Positions 38,001 through 47,772 of a stretch of 64,000 nt of DNA are shown piece after piece. This DNA comes from Amycolatopsis sp. NBC_01480. GTDB taxonomy: Bacteria > Actinomycetota > Actinomycetes > Mycobacteriales > Pseudonocardiaceae. Made by a program: the position numbers and the translations under genes. A model generated the notes under the pieces. That model had not been told where the DNA came from, ran no database searches, and worked only from the letters and a program-made list of their open reading frames with translations. Positions within the stretch are counted from its first letter, which is position 1. The number at the start of each line of letters is the position of its first letter. Location: assembly GCF_036227205.1 (NCBI RefSeq), contig NZ_CP109442.1:9362001-9426000 (forward strand), in the 5' to 3' direction.

Positions 38001-39012
38001 CCCGAAGCCGCGCGACCTCCGCGGAAAACGTGGCGTCCCCTTCAGCGGGAACACCGGTCTCCGCGGGCGCGCCCGAGCGCAGGGCCCGCGCGGCCGCGTC
38101 CGGGGGCATCGACGGCGCGACCCCGGCCAGGAGCAGCCCGTCGTTGACCTCGCTCATAACCGTGAGCAGCCGCTCCCGCCCGGTGACGCCGGCGGAGCCG
38201 AGCCGCACCACGTCCGGGAACCGCTCCACCAGGTGTTTTCGCAGCGGTCGCAGCGCGGCGCGGGTGCGCGCGTCCCGGATCGCCCGGCCCGCGGCGGGCA
38301 GCGCGGGCAGGGTCAGGCCGATCACGATCAGCAGCACCGAGATCGCCGGGAACCCGACGTCCAGTGAGCACTCGAGGTTCGAGAAGGCACTGCTGCACAC
38401 CATGTTGACGGGGTGGGCCGAGTTCAGGTCCCCGATCAGGCCGGCGATCTTCCCGGCCAGATAAGCCAGCGCGAACACGCACGCCACGAGCATCACGCCG
38501 AGCCCGGCCCGCAGTGCGCCGGTGCCCGCGCGGATCGCCCCGGCCGAAACGATCGCGATGTCCACCACCGCGTAGCCGAGATACAGCGTGTACACGAAGA
38601 TGTAAACCACCAGCGTCGGGTTCGAGCGGTACAGCTCGTCGAACAGCCCGATCCCGGTCGGCAGCCCGGACGTGGCGAAGAACGACACCACCAGCACCAC
38701 CAGCGCGACGGCGAGCGCGGCCCGCCGGCTCCGGCGGCGGCGATGCGCGGCCCCGCCGATTTCCGCGACCGTGACCTCGATGCCGTACGCGGCCACCATC
38801 GTCGCCAGGTTCGACAGCAGCCGCCCGAGGCTCGGGTAGACCCGGCTCTCGATCGCCTGCGCGCCGTCGGCCAGGAAGCAGAACGCCGCGCCGAGCGCGA
38901 TCAGGGTGATCGCCAGGCCCGCGCCCGCGCCGGTGCGCCGGGCCCGCAGCGCGCGCCAGATCCCGGCGGCCAGCGCGAGCAGGCCGACCCCGAAGAAGAG
39001 GACGTCGATCAT
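37942..39012 (-). CDS. 7-TM putative transporter of the MAB_1171c type
   Basis: About 356 residues with seven hydrophobic helices in the first 260, then a cytoplasmic tail with RTRAALRPLRKHLVERFPD, a pattern I associate with the MAB_1171c family found beside XRE and ImmA/IrrE genes in actinobacteria. A Cys-containing extracellular loop (NMVCSSAFSNLECSLD) is present. I take the ATG at 39012 (MIDVLFFGVG), with a second ATG one codon upstream. Its end overlaps the RNA ligase-like gene by 59 nt. The role is unknown; a signal-sensing membrane protein is as likely as a transporter. Confidence 0.65.
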   Translation of the reverse strand: MIDVLFFGVGLLALAAGIWRALRARRTGAGAGLAITLIALGAAFCFLADGAQAIESRVYPSLGRLLSNLATMVAAYGIEVTVAEIGGAAHRRRRSRRAALAVALVVLVVSFFATSGLPTGIGLFDELYRSNPTLVVYIFVYTLYLGYAVVDIAIVSAGAIRAGTGALRAGLGVMLVACVFALAYLAGKIAGLIGDLNSAHPVNMVCSSAFSNLECSLDVGFPAISVLLIVIGLTLPALPAAGRAIRDARTRAALRPLRKHLVERFPDVVRLGSAGVTGRERLLTVMSEVNDGLLLAGVAPSMPPDAAARALRSGAPAETGVPAEGDATFSAEVARLRAIAREFRAEPSAGAASPAR

Positions 39013-39022
39013 CATCGGGCGG

Positions 39023-39616
39023 CTACCCGAGCAGCGACGCGAGCCGCTGCGCCTGGTCGGCGGACCGGCCGGACGCGCCGGGCCGCAGTTGCGCGACACC
39101 GGCGGTCGCCTCGCTCATCAGCAGCACGGCGATCAGCTCGGCCTCGTATTCGTCTTCGTCGGTGGTCACACGGGTGAGCAGGTGGGAAAGCAGGTGCGCG
39201 CTCAGGTCCGGGGCGACCGCCGCGGCTTCGGCCTTCGACATCAGGCAGACGCCGCGGTGCTCGCACAGCAGGTGCGCGATCTCGTGGGCGATGATGTGGT
39301 CCTGGTGCAGTGGCGAAGTGCCGGCGGTGTAGGCGATCAGGTCGTAGTCCGCGCGCCGCTGCCAGGCTCCCGAAGGCAGGCCGGGCGCGTACTCGACGGC
39401 GACCAGGTCGATTTCCCGGCCACGCCGCCGTTCCAGCCGGTCCACCCACGCGTTCATCGACCATGGGCGCGGCAACGGGACGTCATGCAGCAGCTCGCGC
39501 ACGCGCGCCCGGGCGCGGGCCCGCAGGCTCGGGTCGATGACCCCTCCCGAAACGATCGGTGGCTGGACCAGCCGGGTGCACTGGGCACGGCCCGTCGTCC
39601 CGGCGGAGATCAGCAT
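39023..39616 (-). CDS. ImmA/IrrE-type metallopeptidase
   Basis: 197 residues with a zinc protease site HEIAHLLCEH (about 115-124) and a downstream acidic segment EDEYEAELIAVLL. ImmA/IrrE proteins cleave or release partner HTH repressors. It starts 11 nt after the XRE gene stop and ends 10 nt before the 7TM gene, so the three form one transcription unit. An N-terminal 25-residue extension of low homology makes the ATG at 39616 uncertain. Confidence 0.85.
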   Translation of the reverse strand: MLISAGTTGRAQCTRLVQPPIVSGGVIDPSLRARARARVRELLHDVPLPRPWSMNAWVDRLERRRGREIDLVAVEYAPGLPSGAWQRRADYDLIAYTAGTSPLHQDHIIAHEIAHLLCEHRGVCLMSKAEAAAVAPDLSAHLLSHLLTRVTTDEDEYEAELIAVLLMSEATAGVAQLRPGASGRSADQAQRLASLLG

Positions 39617-39627
39617 AGCGGGCAGCG

Positions 39628-40077
39628 CTACTCCGGCTTCCGCGCGCGACGGGACCGGTCGCGGCCCGCGTCGTAGCTGTTCAGCTGGTCCACCAGCGTG
39701 GTCACCGTCTCGCGGTCGCGCGGGGAAAGGCGCATCGCGCGCTGGGCGAGGTCGCGCGCCTCGGTGTCGCGCCAGGCCACGACTTCGGCGACCTGGCCGT
39801 CGACCCCCTCGGCCACGTCCTCGTCGAAGAAATAGGTGACGGGCACGCCGAAGAACCGCGCCAGCGCCTGGATGTGCGAACGCTTCGGGTCCCGCCGCGC
39901 GCCGACCGCGAGCTGCTGGACGTGCGTGGCCGACATGCTCACGCCGGTCAGGTCGGCGACCCCCTTCGCGATCTCGCGATAGGAGTACGGCTTGCGGTCC
40001 GGCGGGTGCACGGTGGCGATCAGCTTCGCCAGCCGCTCGGCGAAACTGCGTTCACCGTCTTCCGGTGTCCCGGCCAT
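39628..40077 (-). CDS. XRE-family HTH regulator
   Basis: 149 residues. The HTH spans SYREIAKGVADLTGVSMSAT through HVQQLAVGARRDPKRSHIQALARFFGVPVTYFF (about 30-85), then a C-terminal acidic helix region (DRETVTTLVDQLNSYD). It probably represses its own operon and is the expected substrate or partner of the downstream ImmA/IrrE protease. I start at the ATG at 40077 with a GGGGGCG purine run upstream; a TTG at 40089 is possible. Confidence 0.85.
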   Translation of the reverse strand: MAGTPEDGERSFAERLAKLIATVHPPDRKPYSYREIAKGVADLTGVSMSATHVQQLAVGARRDPKRSHIQALARFFGVPVTYFFDEDVAEGVDGQVAEVVAWRDTEARDLAQRAMRLSPRDRETVTTLVDQLNSYDAGRDRSRRARKPE

Positions 40078-40134
40078 CAACGCCCCCAAACCGTCCTACG
40101 CCCGTGACGTCGTCGAGCATAACCGTCACGAAAG

Positions 40135-40166
40135 CTTGACACCAGCTGTCCCGTCAAGGCTACACT
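40135..40166 (+). promoter_or_regulatory. Divergent promoter region with inverted repeat
   Basis: CTTGAC-N12-GTCAAG (40135-40158) surrounds CAGCTG. A plus-strand TTGACA (40136-40141) and TACACT (40161-40166) flank the repeat at 19-nt spacing. Between the XRE gene and the epimerase gene, this is the natural operator for the XRE protein and may also touch epimerase expression. Confidence 0.4.
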
Positions 40167-40291
40167 TCGCTCTGGTGGTGTGAAGAAAACTAAACACGGT
40201 TCGTCCGCGTGTGGTCACTGGGGGTGGCCGCACGCGGACACCGGTTCCGCTGCCGGGGGTGCGCACAGCTCACGCAGGTAGGTTGTCCGCC

Positions 40292-41236
40292 ATGTCACTC
40301 CCGAGCGGTCCGGAAAGGACCTCCGTCCTGGTCACCGGCGGCAGCGGTTTCATCGGCCGCCCGGCTGTGCGCGCGTTCCGCGACCAGGGCCACCCGGTCA
40401 CGGTCGTGGACCGGGTGCCGTACGAGACCGAGGACGACGGCATCCGCGTGGTGGTGGGCGACCTGCGCGACGCCGCGACCCGCGAAGCCGCGGTCACCGC
40501 GGAAACCGCGGGCATCGTCCACCTCGCCGCGCTCACGTCGGTGCTGAAGTCGGTCGAACGCCCCGCCGAAACGTTCACCGAGAACGTCGCCGTGACCCAC
40601 GAGCTGCTGGAGCTGGCGCGTCAGCGCGAAGTGCCGCAGTTCGTGCTGGCCTCGACCAACGCGGTGGTCGGCGACGTCGGCACGTCGACGATCACGGTGG
40701 ACCTGCCGACCCGGCCGCTCACCCCGTACGGCGCCACGAAAGCCGCCTGCGAGATGCTGCTGTCCGGCTACTCCGGCGCGTACGGCATGACCACCTGCGC
40801 GCTGCGGTTCACCAACGTCTACGGGCCGGGCATGTCCCACAAGGACAGCTTCGTCCCGCGCATGATGCGCGCGGCGCTGGCCGGCGAGGGCGTGCGCGTG
40901 TATGGCACCGGCGAGCAGCGACGGGACCTCGTGCACGTGGACGACGTGGTGCGCGCGCTCCTGCTGGCGTTCGAAAGGAAGTACAGCGGCCGCGCGATCG
41001 TCGGCGCCGGACATTCGGTTTCGGTGCTGGAGATGGTCCGGACGGTGCGCGAGGTGACCGGCGCCGAGCTGCCGGTGGAGCACGTCGCCGCAGCCGCGGG
41101 CGAGATGCCGGCGGTGGTCGTCGACGTCTCGGCGAGCGCGGAGGCCATCGGCTTCACCCCGGCGATCTCACTCGCCGACGGGCTGGCCACTGCGTGGAAG
41201 TACTTCTCGGAACTGGACCTGAAAGCAACCCTGTGA
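40292..41236 (+). CDS. NAD-dependent epimerase/dehydratase (GalE-like)
   Basis: 314 residues, extended SDR. The cofactor motif VTGGSGFIGRPAV is at about 14-26, LASTNAVVG carries the catalytic Ser, and TPYGATKAACE has Tyr-x3-Lys. It likely epimerises or dehydrates an NDP-sugar. The ATG at 40292 has AGGTAGG upstream. The stop overlaps the downstream glycosyltransferase as GTGA, implying that the sugar made here is used by that transferase. Confidence 0.87.
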   Translation: MSLPSGPERTSVLVTGGSGFIGRPAVRAFRDQGHPVTVVDRVPYETEDDGIRVVVGDLRDAATREAAVTAETAGIVHLAALTSVLKSVERPAETFTENVAVTHELLELARQREVPQFVLASTNAVVGDVGTSTITVDLPTRPLTPYGATKAACEMLLSGYSGAYGMTTCALRFTNVYGPGMSHKDSFVPRMMRAALAGEGVRVYGTGEQRRDLVHVDDVVRALLLAFERKYSGRAIVGAGHSVSVLEMVRTVREVTGAELPVEHVAAAAGEMPAVVVDVSASAEAIGFTPAISLADGLATAWKYFSELDLKATL

Positions 41237-43407
41237 CCCTGTTCCTCCGCCGGCACGCACTCCTGCTGGCCCTGCTCGCCGCCGGCACCGCGCTCCGGGT
41301 GCTGACCTGGGTGGCCTACCAGCCGGCCCTGCTCTACATCGACTCGTTCCGCTACCTCGACAACCTGCACGCACTGCGCGCCGACCAGCTCAACCCGATC
41401 GGCTACGACCTGCTGCTGCGGCCGTTGCTCGCGGTCGGCGGGCTGTCGTTCGCCGCGGCGGTGCAGCACCTCGGCGGCCTGGCGATCGCCGTCGGGATCT
41501 ACGCGCTGGCAAGGAAACTCGGCGCCCGGCGCTGGGTCTCGGCGCTCGCGTCCGCACCGATCCTGCTCGACGCCTACCAGCTGCAGATCGAGCAGAACAT
41601 CATGTCCGAGGTGCTGTTCGAGGCACTGCTGCTCGGGCTGCTGTGGCTCCTGCTCGCACGCGGGAAGCCGAACTGGCGGCGGATCGCGCTCGGCGGGCTG
41701 GTGGTCGGTTTCGCCGTGCTGGTGCGGCTGATCGGGATCACGCTCGCGGTGCCGTTCCTGCTCTACGTGCTCGCCGCGGGCAGCGCGTGGCGGCACTGGC
41801 GGGGCTGGCGCAACGCGGGGATCGGGCTGCTCGCGATCGTCGTCGTGGTGCTGCCGTACGCTGCGGAAGTCAAGGCGCAGACCGGTAAATGGGGCCTGAC
41901 CGGTCCGTCCGGCAGCATGTTCTACGGGCGCACCGCGGCCGTCGCGGACTGCGCGAACCTGCACCTCGCCCCGGAGCTGCAGGTGTTCTGCCCGACCGAG
42001 CCGGCCGGGCAGCGGCTGGTGGACAACTACACCCACGCCGACCTCGATCCCGCCTGGCCCGGCCCGTTGCCGCCCGGCGCGGACCGCGCGGCGCTGGCGC
42101 ACCAGTTCTCCGTCGACGTGCTCGAGGCGCAGTGGTGGGACGTTGCGAAGGCGATCATCGGCGACTTCGGCAAGAGCTTCCAGTTCACCCGCGCCACGGC
42201 GATCAACGACGTGCCGATCGACCGCTGGCAGTTCCAGCTCACCTACCCGGAGTGGAACGAGCCGGCCGGCATCGCGATGATCACGCAGCAGTACGACGGC
42301 GTGGACCCGAGCGCGCGGGAGCCGATCGCGGTGGTCCTGCGCGACTACCAGCTCCACGGCGGGTTCGTCCCCGGTGCGGTGCTCGGGTTCTTCGCCCTGC
42401 TCGGCCTGCTCTCCTTGCTACGGCGCAAGAAGCCGCGGGACCCCGCGCGCAGTGGCGCCCTGCTCGCCGCGGGCACCGGGCTGTTCCTGCTGTTCGCTTC
42501 GGCGGTGTTCGAGTTCTCCTGGCGCTACCAGCTGCCCGCGCTGGTGCTGCTGCCGGTGGCGGGCGCGCTCGGTTTCACCACGCTCACCGCGGCCAGCAGG
42601 CGGCGTCTCGGCGCGTACCCGGACGCGGTGGACGACGGCGCGATCGCGGACTTCGAAGGCAGGCACCCCGGTGCGCAGCTGGCCGAGCTGACCGTGGTGA
42701 TCGCCGCGTACAACGAAGCCGGCGGCATCGGGCAGGTCCTGGAGAAGATGCCCGACGATTGCCTCGGCCTGCCCGTGGACGTGCTGGTGGTGGTCGACGG
42801 CGGCAGCGACGACACCGCGCGGATCGCCGAGGAACACGGCGCGTACGTGTGCGTCGCGCCGGCCAATCGCGGCCAGGGCGCCGCGCTGCGCCTCGGCTAT
42901 CACCTGGCCACCGCCAAGGGTGCGAAGTACATCGTCACCACCGACGGCGACGGCCAGTACGACAACAGCGAAATGGCCGAGCTGATCGCGCCACTGCTGG
43001 AGGACAGCGCGGACTTCGTCACCGGCTCGCGGCGGCTGGGCCACGAAGAGGCCGACAGCCGGATGCGCTGGGTCGGCGTGCGGGTGTTCGCCTGGCTGGC
43101 CTCGGTGCTGACCTGGCGGAAAATCACCGACACCTCGTTCGGATTCCGGGCCATGCGAGCGGAACTCGCCTGTGCCGTCCCGCTGAACGAACCGCAGTAC
43201 CAGTCTTCGGAGCTGCTGCTGGGCCTCACCGCGCGCGGCGCCCGGGTGCTGGAGCGGCCGATGAGCATGCGCCTGCGCAAGGCGGGCAAGAGCAAGAAGG
43301 GCGGCAGCGTCGTCTACGGCGCGAACTACGCCAGGGTCATGACGGGGACGTGGTGGCGGGGATACGTGCTGCGCCGCGGCCGAACACGAACCGGTCGAGC
43401 ATCGTGA
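41233..43407 (+). CDS. GT-C membrane glycosyltransferase fused to GT2 domain
   Basis: 724 residues. The first 460 are polytopic (about ten helices) with an early acidic pair in DSFRYLD, similar to the GT39/ArnT-like mannosyl/aminoarabinosyl transferases that use polyprenyl-phosphate sugars. After a short linker comes a GT2 domain (about 480-700): LTVVIAAYNEAGGIGQVL, DVLVVVDGGSDDT, VTTDGDGQYD and VTGSRRLG, resembling polyprenyl-phosphate glucosyl/mannosyl transferases. One protein could thus make the lipid-linked sugar on the inside and transfer it outside. Its last 71 nt overlap the convergent gtrA-like gene. Confidence 0.87.
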   Translation: MTLFLRRHALLLALLAAGTALRVLTWVAYQPALLYIDSFRYLDNLHALRADQLNPIGYDLLLRPLLAVGGLSFAAAVQHLGGLAIAVGIYALARKLGARRWVSALASAPILLDAYQLQIEQNIMSEVLFEALLLGLLWLLLARGKPNWRRIALGGLVVGFAVLVRLIGITLAVPFLLYVLAAGSAWRHWRGWRNAGIGLLAIVVVVLPYAAEVKAQTGKWGLTGPSGSMFYGRTAAVADCANLHLAPELQVFCPTEPAGQRLVDNYTHADLDPAWPGPLPPGADRAALAHQFSVDVLEAQWWDVAKAIIGDFGKSFQFTRATAINDVPIDRWQFQLTYPEWNEPAGIAMITQQYDGVDPSAREPIAVVLRDYQLHGGFVPGAVLGFFALLGLLSLLRRKKPRDPARSGALLAAGTGLFLLFASAVFEFSWRYQLPALVLLPVAGALGFTTLTAASRRRLGAYPDAVDDGAIADFEGRHPGAQLAELTVVIAAYNEAGGIGQVLEKMPDDCLGLPVDVLVVVDGGSDDTARIAEEHGAYVCVAPANRGQGAALRLGYHLATAKGAKYIVTTDGDGQYDNSEMAELIAPLLEDSADFVTGSRRLGHEEADSRMRWVGVRVFAWLASVLTWRKITDTSFGFRAMRAELACAVPLNEPQYQSSELLLGLTARGARVLERPMSMRLRKAGKSKKGGSVVYGANYARVMTGTWWRGYVLRRGRTRTGRAS

Positions 43408-43843
43408 ACTTGACGACGAACACCACGGCGTAACTGAACACGTACGCGGCGTCGATCAGCACGACCCACCAGGCGTGCGGCAGGTTCAGGGGCGCGAGCA
43501 GGTGGCCGGTGAGCGTGGTCAGGCCGACCGAGGCGAGCCCGCCGAGGGAGATCACGGCGACGTAGGGCACCAGCTCGGCGCCGACCTGCGGCCGGCCGCG
43601 CCTGCCCCACACCCAGCGACGGGTCAGGAAGAAGTTCAGCACCGCCCCGGCGGCGAACGCGAACGCGCTGGCCAGCCACGGTGCCCCACCCAGCGCGAGC
43701 ACCGACAGCAACGCCGCCTGGCTCAGCATCGTCGCCCCGACCGAGCTGGTCGCGGCCCGGAAGAACCGGATTGTGCCGCGTCGCCGGGAACGGGGTGATT
43801 CCTCCGTCGTGCGAGGCTTCGCCGGGTTGGTTACCGTCGTCAT
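43337..43843 (-). CDS. GtrA-family membrane protein
   Basis: 168 residues with four transmembrane helices and the GtrA pattern (IRFFRAATSSVGATM, FAAGAVLNFFLTRRWVW, FTMLDRFVFG). GtrA proteins are thought to move polyprenyl-phosphate sugars across the membrane. This fits the adjacent GT2 plus GT-C fusion, although it lies on the opposite strand and overlaps it by 71 nt. The chosen ATG is preceded by GGGGAGACTGGGG; a frame to 43915 is also open. Confidence 0.8.
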   Translation of the reverse strand: MTTVTNPAKPRTTEESPRSRRRGTIRFFRAATSSVGATMLSQAALLSVLALGGAPWLASAFAFAAGAVLNFFLTRRWVWGRRGRPQVGAELVPYVAVISLGGLASVGLTTLTGHLLAPLNLPHAWWVVLIDAAYVFSYAVVFVVKFTMLDRFVFGRGAARIPATTSPS

Positions 43844-44003
43844 GTCCCCAGTCTCCCCTCGGCCGTCCGCCACGGCCGTCCGGCCCCCCTGACGCATAGG
43901 AGATTCACAGCTCATTGCCAGGTCTTCATCAGCACCTGGTCGATAGGTTCGAGCCCGGTCATGGCGTCATGTACAAAGAGGAATCAGCGTGCTTGTCGCG
44001 TAA

Positions 44004-45179
<1,176 letters not shown>

Positions 45180-45200
45180 CGCTTTTTCCTTTGCTGGACA

Positions 45201-45231
45201 CGCCGGGCCGCCCTTCGCGGTCCGGCGTTTT
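45201..45231 (+). terminator. Rho-independent terminator after sqdB
   Basis: CGCCGGGCCGC (45201-45211) pairs with GCGGTCCGGCG (45217-45227) with one G-T pair, loop CCTTC, followed by TTTT. Confidence 0.75.
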
Positions 45232-45234
45232 CCG

Positions 45235-45795
45235 TCAGTAGGTGGGCCAGGCCAAGTCTCGGAGGGGCCCGGCTACTCCGGCGGTTTGCTCGTGGGGGAC
45301 GTCGGTGGCCGTCAGGCTGGTGTCCTTAGGGATCCGCTCGCGCATGAAGCCGACGGCGTGCTCGGCGAAGTCCTCGGGCCAGTCGGCCGGGCCGATGCCG
45401 ACATCGAGGTCCACGAGGTGGATCCAGACCTCGCGCCAGCGCGTGTTCACGGCCGGGGCGAAGGCCGGCCAGTCCTCGACGCGCGACCACACCCGTTCCA
45501 GGGCTTCGGCCTGTTCGGCGACGGCGGCACGGTGCTCGTCGGCGGTCCGGCCGGCGGTGGCGTCGATGATCGTGTCCCGCTCCCCCGGCGCCCACATCGT
45601 GACGGCCTCGCCGCGCAGCGCGTGCTCGACGACGCGAGCCCGTGCGCGCGCGGCGTCGGCGACGTGGGCGAGCACGTGGCCACGGGTCCAGCCGGGCAGC
45701 AGCGAAGGCTCCCGCACCGCGTCGTCCGTGAGCCCGGCGAGCGCGTCGCCGAACCGCCGGTGGGCCTCGGCGACGGCGGTGAGCGGTGGGGGCAC
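45235..45795 (-). CDS. MDMPI-type (maleylpyruvate isomerase family) mycothiol-dependent protein
   Basis: 186 residues. The N-terminal MDMPI/DinB-like four-helix bundle has LLPGWTRGHVLAHVADAARARARVV and a second His in EVWIHLVDLDVG, the usual metal/mycothiol ligands. Members isomerise or detoxify compounds with mycothiol as cofactor. GTG start at 45795. It faces sqdB across a terminator, and its own promoter lies in the short space before the SWIM gene. Confidence 0.8.
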   Translation of the reverse strand: MPPPLTAVAEAHRRFGDALAGLTDDAVREPSLLPGWTRGHVLAHVADAARARARVVEHALRGEAVTMWAPGERDTIIDATAGRTADEHRAAVAEQAEALERVWSRVEDWPAFAPAVNTRWREVWIHLVDLDVGIGPADWPEDFAEHAVGFMRERIPKDTSLTATDVPHEQTAGVAGPLRDLAWPTY

Positions 45796-45936
45796 GGATC
45801 GGATCGTAGCGGGCGGACCGTGGCGGCGGCCGAAAATGTCGGTGCCGGATGGGATGCTTCTCGGGTCAGCCCCACCAGGGGGAGGAAACGATTGTGCGGC
45901 AAGGGAACAGTGGCCAGGGAAACGTTGGGGGGACCG

Positions 45937-47496
45937 GTGGCGGCGCGCTGGAGCACCGAGCGCGTCCTCGGGCTCGCGTCGGACGCGTCGTCGGCGAAGG
46001 CCGGGCGCGGGCAGGCAGTGCCGGCGAAGTGGTCCGGCACGGGCGCGTCAGCGCGGGCCGTGTGGGGTGCCTGCCAGGGCAGTGGGCAGAAGCCGTACCA
46101 GGCGGCGGTCGAGCTGGCCGGGCCCGCGTTCCGGTGCACCTGCCCGAGCCGGAAGTTCCCGTGCAAGCACGCGCTGGGGCTGTTGCTGCTGTGGTCGTCG
46201 GGGCAGGTCCCCGAGGCTGAGGACGAGGCCGGATGGGTGCGGATCTGGTTGGAGGAGCGGGCTTCTCGCGTCACCCGCGCGGAAAAACGGCCGGAGGCGC
46301 CAAAGGACCTGGAGGCCGCGGCGAAGCGCGCGCAAGACCGGATGGCCCGCGTCACCGCGGGCGCCGCCGAGCTGCGCGGCTGGCTGACCGACCGCGTCGG
46401 CGCCGGTTTCGCGGGCTTCGAACGCGGCGGCGCCGGAGAGCTGCGCGGCGTGGCGGCAAGGATGATCGACGCCCAGGCGACCGGCCTGGCCAACGGCCTG
46501 CGCCGGGCCGCGGGCCTGATCGGCCAGGGCCGCGACTGGCCGGGTGACCTGCTGTCGGAGCTGTCACTGCTGTACGTCCTCGCCGGCTCGGTAACCCGTC
46601 TGGAAGAGCTGCCGCCCGCCCTCGCCGAGACGGTCCGCACCCGCCTGGGCTTCGCCGCGAGCACCGCGCAGGTACTGGAGTCCGGCGAGCGCGTCGCCGA
46701 CCAGTGGCTCGTCACCGGAGCGGTCGACGAGGAGCAGGACTCCCTCCGCACCCGCCGCACCTGGCTGCGCGGACGGCACTCCGGCCGTCCCGCGCTGGTG
46801 CTGTCCTTCGCCCCTCCGGGCCGCCCGCTGGACAGTTCGCTGCCACCGGGCCACATCGTGCCGGGCGAGCTGGCGTTCTACCCAGGCGCGGTGCCGTTAC
46901 GCGCCTTGGTCGCCGACCACACCGAGCCGGTAACGTCCCCGATCCCCCGCGGCGACACCGTCACCGAGGCCCTCGCGTCCTACGCCGAGGCCCTAGCCGC
47001 GGACCCTTGGCTGGACCGCTGGCCCATGCTCCTGGCCGACCTCACCCCAGCCACCTGCCCGGCTGACTCCCCGACCAGCTTCCCGACCGGTGCCTCGGCC
47101 ACCGGTCCAGCCGCCAGCCTGACTGGCTCACTCACCGGGCCGCCCACCGGCCCAACCCGCTCACCGGCCGACCCGAGCGCCCCACCGACCGGCTCGACCG
47201 GCCAGCCCACCGGCCCAGCCGGCTCGACCGCCAGCCCACCGACCGGCCCGACTGGCCCGTCCACCCGCCAAGCTGGTCCGACCACCGGCCTGCCCAGGCA
47301 CCCGCCCACTGGCCGGACCGGCTGGGCACTGTCCGATGTAGACGGAGCCGCCCTGCCCCTGACCCCCGGCACCGACCCGTGGCGCCTGCTGGCCCTGGCC
47401 GCGGAACACCCGGTAACCCTCGCCGCCGAATGGACCCCCGCAGGCCTCCGCCCCCTCACCTGCTGGCACCCGGATGGCGTGGTGCGCCTTGATTGA
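45937..47496 (+). CDS. SWIM zinc-finger protein, first gene of the MoxR/VWA operon
   Basis: 519 residues. The SWIM motif is Cys67-x-Cys69-x6-Cys76-x-His78 within CTCPSRKFPCKHALG. The N-terminus VAARWSTERVLGLA is typical of SWIM proteins that co-occur with MoxR and VWA genes. I choose the GTG at 45937 (GGGGGG just upstream); an in-frame GTG at 45910 is possible. Residues about 374-463 are a low-complexity Pro/Thr/Gly/Ser linker with repeated PTG, followed by a conserved C-terminal block (WALSDVDGAALPLTPG). SWIM domains bind DNA or proteins; the role here is unknown. Confidence 0.85.
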   Translation: MAARWSTERVLGLASDASSAKAGRGQAVPAKWSGTGASARAVWGACQGSGQKPYQAAVELAGPAFRCTCPSRKFPCKHALGLLLLWSSGQVPEAEDEAGWVRIWLEERASRVTRAEKRPEAPKDLEAAAKRAQDRMARVTAGAAELRGWLTDRVGAGFAGFERGGAGELRGVAARMIDAQATGLANGLRRAAGLIGQGRDWPGDLLSELSLLYVLAGSVTRLEELPPALAETVRTRLGFAASTAQVLESGERVADQWLVTGAVDEEQDSLRTRRTWLRGRHSGRPALVLSFAPPGRPLDSSLPPGHIVPGELAFYPGAVPLRALVADHTEPVTSPIPRGDTVTEALASYAEALAADPWLDRWPMLLADLTPATCPADSPTSFPTGASATGPAASLTGSLTGPPTGPTRSPADPSAPPTGSTGQPTGPAGSTASPPTGPTGPSTRQAGPTTGLPRHPPTGRTGWALSDVDGAALPLTPGTDPWRLLALAAEHPVTLAAEWTPAGLRPLTCWHPDGVVRLD

Positions 47497-47772
47497 GCAG
47501 CATCGCCCGCCCGTACTGCCCGGCACCACCGTGATGCCCAGTGCCACCGCCTCTGGCACGCTCGCGGCGAAGACCTCCGCACTTACCGAATTCTCTTGCG
47601 CCACAACAACAATCACCACCGCACCCACCAACGCAACCACCTCCACCACAACGACTGGCGCCACCGCCGCAACACCCGAGATCACCACTCCCAGCGCAGC
47701 AACCACCCCCATTCCCGAAGGGACCTCTCCCCTGCCCCTCCACCGCCGGCCCCCAACCCAGGCGGTGCTCCG
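47497..47772 (+). other. C-rich, G-poor spacer in the operon
   Basis: No gene. From about 47590 to 47760 the plus strand is made of CA/CC-rich words with very few Gs, unlike its surroundings, so the mRNA would be unstructured. It separates SWIM from the next gene, whereas the other junctions of the operon overlap. It could be a Rho-utilisation site or a remnant of the repetitive linker DNA. Confidence 0.5.
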
